Shown: piece by piece, positions 4,575 to 9,669 of the stretch
Position numbering within the stretch: position 1 is the first letter of the stretch
How the letters are laid out: the number at the start of each line of letters is the position of its first letter
Assembly (NCBI GenBank): GCA_020433835.1
Contig: JAGRBY010000245.1
Coordinates: forward strand, 1 to 9,669
Source of the DNA: Anaerolineae bacterium
GTDB taxonomy: Bacteria; Chloroflexota; Anaerolineae; 4572-78; J111
Direction of reading: 5' to 3'
DNA length: 9,669 nucleotides
The notes under the pieces: model-generated
The model's database searches: none
What the model saw: the letters and a program-made list of their open reading frames with translations, nothing else
What the model was told of the DNA's origin: nothing
Made by a program: the position numbers and the translations under genes

Positions 4575-7357
4575 CTAAACAATTACCGTCTCCCACCAAA
4601 AAAAATATTTATACCGATGCGCCTGATCTCCATCCCAACCTCATCTTAGGCAGTGTACAGTTATTCATCTGGTTATTTTTTCACCCCTCAGCCTGGGCCA
4701 ATTACATCACCAGGATAGATCCAAGGCTGTCCGCTGATTTCTGTTTACTGGAACTCGATCGCACAAGTTGGCGCATGCCTGCCATCCAACGTTTATTAGT
4801 TATAACTTATCTCATCTATCCTTTTCTTTTAAGTCTATTGGCCGGCTCTGTTCTATGGATTCTCAACTGGGTTGCTCCAAACATTTTGATCCAGGCCTCG
4901 CCAGAGAGGGCAGTCAAATTAATTTTTCTAGTGCTGGGTTACACTTGGCTAGCAACACTGACTGTGAGCCTCACCGCGAGTGTCGCTTCGGGGTTAGTTT
5001 ACGGGACAATGTTGGGATTGGCTATTGCTTTGATAGATGGGGTAACAAATCGTGTGGTTGTTGGACCGGCATTTGGTTTAGCAGCCGGATTGGCCAGTAG
5101 TATTGCCATAACAACCAGCCGAGATTTTGACAACAGTCTCACCAAGCATCTAGGCGGGGTGACTTTAGGCGTTTTAATTACCATTTTGACCTTGTTTCCT
5201 CTATGGAGCGTAACTCGTAACCTTTCCATCCTCACCCACCTTGGTTATGTAGAAGCTATCCTACCAAGTGTAATTCTGGGGCTCTTGGCGGGGTTAAGCT
5301 TAACCCTCATTATTGGCTGGCGAACCGGAAATTGGTCTCAGGCTTTGAAATACGCCCCCTTATTTGGCTTAGCGAGCGGGTTTATCTATTACTTCATCTT
5401 AGTCCTTGGAGAACATCTCGTGGTGCGTAGGTTTGTAGTTGGGGTAGGAGCAGGCATCTTTTTTGGAACGAATTGGGTAATCCCTTATATCGCGGCCCGA
5501 CGGGTCGGTGGGACTCTGGCCGGTGCGGTAGTAAGTGCATTTGTGGCAGGCACAATTTGGGTATTTGTACCTAACTTTTTTGAACAGCCTATACCTCTCT
5601 GGCCTACCCTGCCGTTAACTCTTATTGTAATCCTCTTAACATTACTGATTTTTCGCTGGCGACCAATCTTGTTTTATCCATTTTTTGCAGCCTACAATAT
5701 CCTTCTTTACAACCTCGATCAACGTCGCCTTAAAGCCCGAGCCAGTCTCTTTCATTATCATGCAGCTTTCTGGGACGAACATCAACTCCTCCGTTGGCTG
5801 GGCTTAGAAGATTATCTTGTTCTGATCGCCGGGCGTTACCCTAGCGAAGGGCAAGCAGCAGCAACCTATCTAATAAACAGCGACCAACGTTGGGCAGCAC
5901 AAGCAGCCCAAATCGAATTAAAGATAGCAGAGCTGGAAAAATGCCAAACTATAGTTGATATCGCTCAGGCCCATTATAGCCTCCCCCTCGATAGCCTTGA
6001 AGGACAAATTGGGGGGCTATTGCACCGATTTAGCTATATTAGCCAAGATGTTGATGTCGCTCTTAAACGCGTAACCATCTATCACCAACGCCAAGAATTG
6101 AGTAGCGTCATCAACGACATTAAACGGCTCCAAAATCAGTTAGTTTCAGGACGCCAAAAAGATGTGACACGGCTTCAGAATTTAGTTAAGCAGTGGCATA
6201 TTCTTATCGATGATCATATTCACCGACTTATTAAGGAATTAGTTATGAGTCAAAAGGTGGATAACCCTTACATCTGCGGCCCTGTCTTGACCGAGGAAAA
6301 CTCCACCTTTATTAAGCGCACCCAAACCATCATGCAAATTGAACAATCATTGTTAAACGGACACCGGCCATCCCTTTTGTTATATGGGCAACGACGTATG
6401 GGAAAAACCACGCTTCTGAAGAATATAGGCTGTTCTCTTCCGCGCACAATTGTACCTCTTTTTGTTGATGGACAGGGCAGTTCGATTGGAAATGATTATG
6501 CCGATTTTCTGCATAACCTCAGTCGGCAGATGCAAAAATCGGCAAAACGCCATGACCTTAATTTACCACCACCGGATGAGGACCGTTTAATAATTAGCCC
6601 CTTAAGCGGCTTTGATGAATGGCTGGATATTGTAGAGGAGACCTTAGAACACGAAGGCCGAAACATCGCAATATTGATAATTGATGAGTTTGAGGCCATA
6701 GATCGAGTTATTGAGAAAGGGCGTTTTGAAGCTGAAGACATGCTAAGTCTATTGCGCAATCTAATTCAACACCGGCCCATGTTTAGAGTTCTCTTAGCCA
6801 GCTCTCATCCTCTGGAAGAATTTCAGCGGTGGAGTAGCTATTTGATCAATATGCAAACGGTCAAAATCAGTTATCTTAATCAAGATGATGCTCGCAAGTT
6901 GGTGGAAAGTCCGGTGGAAGGCTTTGGCTTGAGTTATGAACAGCAGGCTGTAACTAGGGTTCTAGAGCTAACCAGGGGGCATCCGTTTCTGTTACAAAAG
7001 CTTTGCTTTGAAATCGTCAATCTCAAAAATCAACAAGATGCTGCTATTCGGCGAGGGGTTCGTCCGGTTGATGTTGAGGCCGCTGCAGAAGAAGTCTTAA
7101 AGCCCGGTAATATGCTCTTAGAGGAAATTGAACAACACCAAATCGGTCAAAATGAGCGGGCCTTATTACGCTTTATAGCTCGCCAAGGGGAAGGGGCTAT
7201 CATCAACAAAGAAACCTTATCTCACCACGTGGATGAGCCATATAAAATAGAGCAAATGTTGGTTCTCTTGCTACAGAGAGACTTAATAGAGAGCGTAGAT
7301 ACAGGTTACCGCTTTCAGGTGGAATTGATGCGACGCTGGTTTGCGGCGAGTCGGTAA
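4571..7357 (+). CDS. Multi-pass membrane STAND-like ATPase with C-terminal winged helix
   Basis: A 928-residue protein starting within the previous stop (ATGA). Residues about 75-380 hold roughly nine or ten hydrophobic segments (75-101, 116-138, 140-156, 163-181, 196-214, 229-249, 262-281, 286-308, 313-334, 346-362), many Gly-rich. Residues about 380-560 are a soluble, largely helical linker. The ATPase follows: NPYICGP (565-571) matches the partner's entry motif, but the usual FxGR is FIKR (580-583); Walker A is GQRRMGKTT (606-614), Walker B IAILIIDE (699-706), and GHPFLLQ is at 803-809. Residues 858-928 look like a winged helix. The layout suggests a membrane-anchored signalling ATPase or a STAND protein whose membrane domain is the output, controlled with the XRE-ATPase. 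No enzymatic effector domain or long repeat sensor is visible. Function is unknown. Confidence 0.8.
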   Translation: MTKQLPSPTKKNIYTDAPDLHPNLILGSVQLFIWLFFHPSAWANYITRIDPRLSADFCLLELDRTSWRMPAIQRLLVITYLIYPFLLSLLAGSVLWILNWVAPNILIQASPERAVKLIFLVLGYTWLATLTVSLTASVASGLVYGTMLGLAIALIDGVTNRVVVGPAFGLAAGLASSIAITTSRDFDNSLTKHLGGVTLGVLITILTLFPLWSVTRNLSILTHLGYVEAILPSVILGLLAGLSLTLIIGWRTGNWSQALKYAPLFGLASGFIYYFILVLGEHLVVRRFVVGVGAGIFFGTNWVIPYIAARRVGGTLAGAVVSAFVAGTIWVFVPNFFEQPIPLWPTLPLTLIVILLTLLIFRWRPILFYPFFAAYNILLYNLDQRRLKARASLFHYHAAFWDEHQLLRWLGLEDYLVLIAGRYPSEGQAAATYLINSDQRWAAQAAQIELKIAELEKCQTIVDIAQAHYSLPLDSLEGQIGGLLHRFSYISQDVDVALKRVTIYHQRQELSSVINDIKRLQNQLVSGRQKDVTRLQNLVKQWHILIDDHIHRLIKELVMSQKVDNPYICGPVLTEENSTFIKRTQTIMQIEQSLLNGHRPSLLLYGQRRMGKTTLLKNIGCSLPRTIVPLFVDGQGSSIGNDYADFLHNLSRQMQKSAKRHDLNLPPPDEDRLIISPLSGFDEWLDIVEETLEHEGRNIAILIIDEFEAIDRVIEKGRFEAEDMLSLLRNLIQHRPMFRVLLASSHPLEEFQRWSSYLINMQTVKISYLNQDDARKLVESPVEGFGLSYEQQAVTRVLELTRGHPFLLQKLCFEIVNLKNQQDAAIRRGVRPVDVEAAAEEVLKPGNMLLEEIEQHQIGQNERALLRFIARQGEGAIINKETLSHHVDEPYKIEQMLVLLLQRDLIESVDTGYRFQVELMRRWFAASR

Positions 7358-7441
7358 ATGGGATTACTGCTGCTTGTAGCTGCATTGCCAACATTGCCGG
7401 GTTACATGCCAGGGGCATTTGCGATCATGCCCGGTTCATGA
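7358..7441 (+). CDS. Tiny ORF of 27 codons abutting the membrane ATPase stop
   Basis: The ATG directly follows the TAA of the ATPase gene and is in the same frame; the stop is TGA at 7439-7441. It begins MGLLLLVAALPTLPG and ends MPGAFAIMPGS. No Shine-Dalgarno is clear, so translation would rest on reinitiation. It may equally be a non-coding leader of the gene at 7522. The DNA shows CATTGCC twice (7383, 7392) and CATGCC twice (7405, 7426), with ATGCC-AGG-GGCAT (7406-7418) able to form a hairpin that competes with GGGCAT/ATGCCC (7413-7432). The closing part resembles 8000-8029. Confidence 0.25.
   Translation: MGLLLLVAALPTLPGYMPGAFAIMPGS
7406..7435 (+). repeat. MPGxFxxMPG element, copy 1
   Basis: Two ATGCC units at 7406 and 7427 are 21 bases apart, read in frame as MPGAF..MPG. 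The copy at 8000-8029 has the same 21-base spacing and aligns base by base over most positions. This copy starts 116 bases before the downstream ATG at 7522; copy 2 starts 113 bases before its gene. An ATACGATATA sequence lies 56 bases after the copy start. Confidence 0.4.
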
Positions 7442-7521
7442 CCATAGGCACAGGACCAGGGATACGATATACTAATAATCACTTTATTATCAGACTTTGA
7501 CCTTAGGCAAGGAGTGAAAAA

Positions 7522-7950
7522 ATGGCCCAAAAAGCTTGTCGAACGTGTGGGGCTCCCCCAAATTGTTGTGATTGTCAAACAGCGATTCCCGACTTAAATG
7601 TCGGAGAGCGATTAATAATCAAGCGTAATAAACAAGGTGATATCATTGAAGTAACCCGAGAAAAAAAGAGTGATTGTTGGGTAGTAACCGCCTACTACGG
7701 TGACCCGCTTGATCCCCATGTGTGTGCTATCCGAGAGTTGAGGGACTATCTCTCAAACAAAGTGATTGTGGGAACTTGGGTTACTTGGGCGAACTCTCAG
7801 TATCAAAAGTTGGGCCGGAGTCGTACTGGTATGTGGTGGGCCTCACAATTGAGAGAAGCAGAACAAAATATGCCCAAGGTGATTACCGGCCATCTATGTC
7901 GAGGCCTGTTACTGACGACAAAAATGAATGGTAGAAAGCCGACAACTTAA
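7522..7950 (+). CDS. Small Cys-rich protein with zinc-ribbon-like N-terminus and CFI-box-like region
   Basis: 142 residues with no signal peptide or membrane segment. The N-terminus has C6-x2-C9 and C15-C16-x-C18, a possible metal-binding knuckle. Residues 52-75, CWVVTAYYGDPLDPHV followed by R71-E-L-R-D75, resemble the 'CFIATAxYG.P..P.V..LR.FRD' box found near the C-terminus of many bacterial proteins, with W-V-V replacing F-I-A. Further Cys lie at 68 and 126. If the match is right, this is a short stand-alone version with about 65 residues following the box. The biochemical role of the box is not established. AAGGAG lies 7 bases before the ATG. It is followed by another small Cys-rich gene. 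Confidence 0.7.
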   Translation: MAQKACRTCGAPPNCCDCQTAIPDLNVGERLIIKRNKQGDIIEVTREKKSDCWVVTAYYGDPLDPHVCAIRELRDYLSNKVIVGTWVTWANSQYQKLGRSRTGMWWASQLREAEQNMPKVITGHLCRGLLLTTKMNGRKPTT

Positions 7951-7999
7951 AAAATGGATAATTAGGGTGGTCATCACGAAGGTCTAAGTATCGGGGGCG

Positions 8000-8053
8000 A
8001 TGCCCGGTACGTTTGGTCAGATGCCGGGTGGTGCCTATTGCAGCAATGCTTGA
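8000..8053 (+). repeat. MPGxFxxMPG element, copy 2 (17-codon ORF)
   Basis: ATGCC units at 8000 and 8021, 21 bases apart, read MPGTFGQMPGG and the frame closes at TGA 8051-8053. It matches copy 1 at 7406 in spacing, peptide (MPG.F..MPG) and distance to the next gene. ATATGATGTA follows at offset 55, against ATACGATATA at offset 56 in copy 1. CCCGG (8003-8007) can pair with CCGGG (8024-8028). No ribosome-binding site is clear, so a DNA or RNA signal is as likely as a peptide. Confidence 0.4.
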
Positions 8054-8112
8054 AATATGATGTAATTTAACTTGATGAGCAACAGTTTCCTTGTAAATTT
8101 CAGGAGGTTTTG

Positions 8113-8313
8113 ATGACAAACGCAAGTCACACGCGGTTCTGTCGGGACTGTCAACGATGTACCGAGTCAAGCCTTAAAAGATTCGTTGCCTCCCCCTTCC
8201 GAGCAGCGGCAGCCCCAATCACGGCATCGATTAATGCTATGAGAAAGAAATGTCGGGTTTGTGGGCATCCGCTCTCATGGCACGAGAAGGTTGATGGTCG
8301 CTTTGCTGATTAA
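8113..8313 (+). CDS. Small zinc-ribbon-like protein, 66 residues, unknown function
   Basis: The start is ATG 8113, with a strong AGGAGG 5 bases upstream; a TTG one codon earlier is discounted. Two Cys clusters are visible: C10-x2-C13-x2-C16 near the N-terminus and CRVCGHPLSWHE (C47, C50, H52, H57) near the C-terminus. Together these could bind one zinc ion (C13/C16 or C10/C13 with C47/C50). The middle (residues 20-46) is basic and Ala-rich. I do not recognise a named family. It follows the 142-residue Cys-rich gene in the same direction with 162 bases between. Confidence 0.6.
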   Translation: MTNASHTRFCRDCQRCTESSLKRFVASPFRAAAAPITASINAMRKKCRVCGHPLSWHEKVDGRFAD

Positions 8314-8350
8314 GCGATCCGGTTGAGACTCTGCAAACTGGGATTTCGCT

Positions 8351-8395
8351 ATGAACACTTTGGCTATTGGCTGTTCATGAGAGGTAGCCACCTCT
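8351..8395. other. Two adjacent inverted repeats between small gene and secreted protein gene
   Basis: ATGAACA (8351-8357) pairs perfectly with TGTTCAT (8372-8378) over a 14-base loop that contains TTGGC twice. AGAGGT (8380-8385) pairs perfectly with ACCTCT (8390-8395) over AGCC. No T run follows, so a classical terminator is unlikely. They may be operators or a structured leader of the gene at 8438. Confidence 0.35.
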
Positions 8396-8437
8396 AGTAA
8401 ATGAGCCTTACAAATTATTATCGAAGAGAGGTAGATT

Positions 8438-9532
8438 ATGAAGAACAAAACATTACGCTACATCAAATCAATATATCTTGTCCTGGGCTTAATGCTCGCA
8501 GGCGGTATTAGTCTTATTACTACAGCTAACGCCCAAGAACTTACCCCAAGCCCTATTGATCTATACGAGGGTGACAGCGGCACGGTTAGTCTTAATGTTG
8601 GCGCTGTTGAAAATATTCAAAATCTGGTAGCAACCGACTTTGTGGTGCAGTTTCCGGCAAACTTCAACATCGATACCCAACCGGGTGATCTTTTTGCCAA
8701 TTTGACGCGGGGTACAGATTACTTCCTTCAAATTAATGAAAATACTCCTGAAGCCGGTTCTGCTACGGTGGCTATTGCGTTAATCGGGGATGACCTGCCC
8801 CGTTTGAACCCTACCGGAACTTCGTTGGTAAATTTCACATTAATCGCCCCGGCTGCTTCAGACCCGACTCAGGCAGAGATCGCGATCACCGGTCTTCATC
8901 TCCTTGATAATAGCGGGCAAGAGTTACAGGCTGAGCCGCAACCGTTGTCAACAACGATTATGGTAAAGCCAATTGATGGTGTCACCCTGCTGGGCAGAGT
9001 GCAGCGACAGCGACTACCCGGCGGGCCGGTGCCGGAGGTTACCCAAACGGTTCAACTTTATACCAATTCCGACCTACCTGTGCCGATCTTGGAGGCTATC
9101 AGTACAACGGATAACGACGGTGCCTTTTCAATTCGTGGCGGCGTGGGGGCAGTTCGGCTGCATTTGCCTCCTCTCAATGGGCAACGTCCCACCCCTGATG
9201 GCTTTTTACCTGCCGTGGCCGAGGTTGATTTAGTAAAAGGTATCCCCGAAGATTTAGGTTCCGTTGAACGGCTGGCCGGCGACGTAGTAGCTAAAGGCGA
9301 AGAAAATAACTGCCCGGCCATCACTCTGGAAGACATTATGGCTATCGCCCGACGGGTAGGCGGGCCAGCTGCTTCCAATGGTAATATCTTTGACTTGAAT
9401 GCCAACGGAGCCGTCGATGCCGCTGATTTAGTTGTAGCCGCCGTTAATTACAATCAAAAAGGGTATGTAGAATGGAAAAAAAATGGGCAGCTTAACACAA
9501 CCGTCTGTCCTCAGCAAAGTTTTGATGAATAA
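8438..9532 (+). CDS. Secreted cohesin-like / dockerin-like protein
   Basis: 364 residues. A basic N-terminus, a hydrophobic core (11-28) and an ANA-QE cleavage site after residue 32 form a clear Sec signal peptide. Residues about 36-177 resemble a cohesin-type beta sandwich (SPIDLYEGDSGTVSLNVG, then 'VVQFPANFNI' and SLVNFTLIA strands). Residues 181-275 look like a carboxypeptidase-regulatory-type domain (GVTLLGRVQRQRL..., STTDNDGAFSIRG). Residues about 280-342 look like a dockerin: the loop DLNANGAVDAAD (319-330) has all calcium positions (D319, N321, N323, D327, D330), while the first repeat is degenerate, with LEDIMAIARRVGG recognisable. C292 and C357 might form a disulphide. Such proteins in Chloroflexota often lack any cellulosome. 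AGAGAGG lies 6 bases before the ATG. It is probably extracellular; its partner is unknown. Confidence 0.78.
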   Translation: MKNKTLRYIKSIYLVLGLMLAGGISLITTANAQELTPSPIDLYEGDSGTVSLNVGAVENIQNLVATDFVVQFPANFNIDTQPGDLFANLTRGTDYFLQINENTPEAGSATVAIALIGDDLPRLNPTGTSLVNFTLIAPAASDPTQAEIAITGLHLLDNSGQELQAEPQPLSTTIMVKPIDGVTLLGRVQRQRLPGGPVPEVTQTVQLYTNSDLPVPILEAISTTDNDGAFSIRGGVGAVRLHLPPLNGQRPTPDGFLPAVAEVDLVKGIPEDLGSVERLAGDVVAKGEENNCPAITLEDIMAIARRVGGPAASNGNIFDLNANGAVDAADLVVAAVNYNQKGYVEWKKNGQLNTTVCPQQSFDE

Positions 9533-9669
9533 AAGCCTGGAGTACCCAATAAGGTCGCTCAAATTGCTTTAAGCCTGTCTTTCTGACAGTAGGGTAGCAC
9601 AACATTAAACCGTGGAACGTGGTAAAGAACCCAGGTTTTTGCCACAATTGTAAGCATGTTGCCCAATTG
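9533..9669. other. Downstream flank without a gene
   Basis: No convincing ORF is seen in these 137 bases. CTGTC (9575-9579) and GACAG (9585-9589) form a 5-bp hairpin with a 5-base loop, about 43 bases after the stop of the secreted protein gene, but no T run follows. It could be a weak, Rho-assisted or processed transcript end. Confidence 0.3.

Noticed and set aside
7883..8170. 95-codon minus-strand frame
   Set aside because: It overlaps the ends of two plus-strand genes with good ribosome-binding sites, has low-complexity character and no recognisable motif.
9058..9405. 115-codon minus-strand frame inside the secreted protein gene
   Set aside because: It lies wholly inside a gene with a clear signal peptide and calcium loop; its Ser/Pro/Ala-rich translation is typical of an antisense shadow.
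8438..9532. Cellulosome component
   Set aside because: No glycoside hydrolase, scaffoldin or catalytic domain is visible in the window; cohesin-like and dockerin-like modules are common outside cellulosomes.

Overview
The window looks like a chromosomal piece of a filamentous or environmental Chloroflexota bacterium (Anaerolineae-like). This is inferred from protein style, not from a marker gene: a SARP/BTAD activator, an FHA plus OmpR-type winged-helix regulator, STAND-like ATPases carrying the 'GPPV...FFGR' entry motif, and a secreted cohesin-like/dockerin-like protein often occur together in that phylum. There is no rRNA, tRNA, CRISPR array, transposase or phage gene. Most genes are regulators, signalling ATPases or surface/secreted proteins.

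Layout: (1) 1-498, minus strand, the N-terminal 166 residues of a SARP-type activator that runs off the left edge. (2) 499-1087, a divergent intergenic region with three 11-bp-phased copies of a GAGAGT-type repeat and several perfect inverted repeats. (3) 1088-2200, a membrane-anchored beta-propeller (Asp-box) protein. (4) 2399-3010, an FHA plus winged-helix regulator. (5) 3011-3380, a regulatory region with four helically phased TTA repeats, a palindrome abutting a promoter-like sequence, a 28-codon hydrophobic ORF with a ribosome-binding site, and a terminator-like hairpin with six T. (6) 3381-7357, two overlapping (ATGA) ATPase genes: a soluble XRE-type HTH ATPase and a large multi-pass membrane ATPase. 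(7) 7358-8313, two small Cys-rich protein genes, each preceded at nearly the same distance by a short segment that reads MPGxFxxMPG. (8) 8438-9532, a secreted cohesin-like/dockerin-like protein. The final 137 bases contain no gene that I can see.

The best candidate for an undescribed system is the coupled ATPase pair at 3381-7357 with its leader region. Both proteins carry the same ATPase type; one bears a DNA-binding head and the other a membrane domain. A sensor/effector or signalling pair is a reasonable hypothesis, but nothing in the sequence proves defence or any other specific role. Three of the regulators (SARP, FHA-winged helix, XRE-ATPase) could bind the phased repeats seen here; the matching of proteins to sites is inference.
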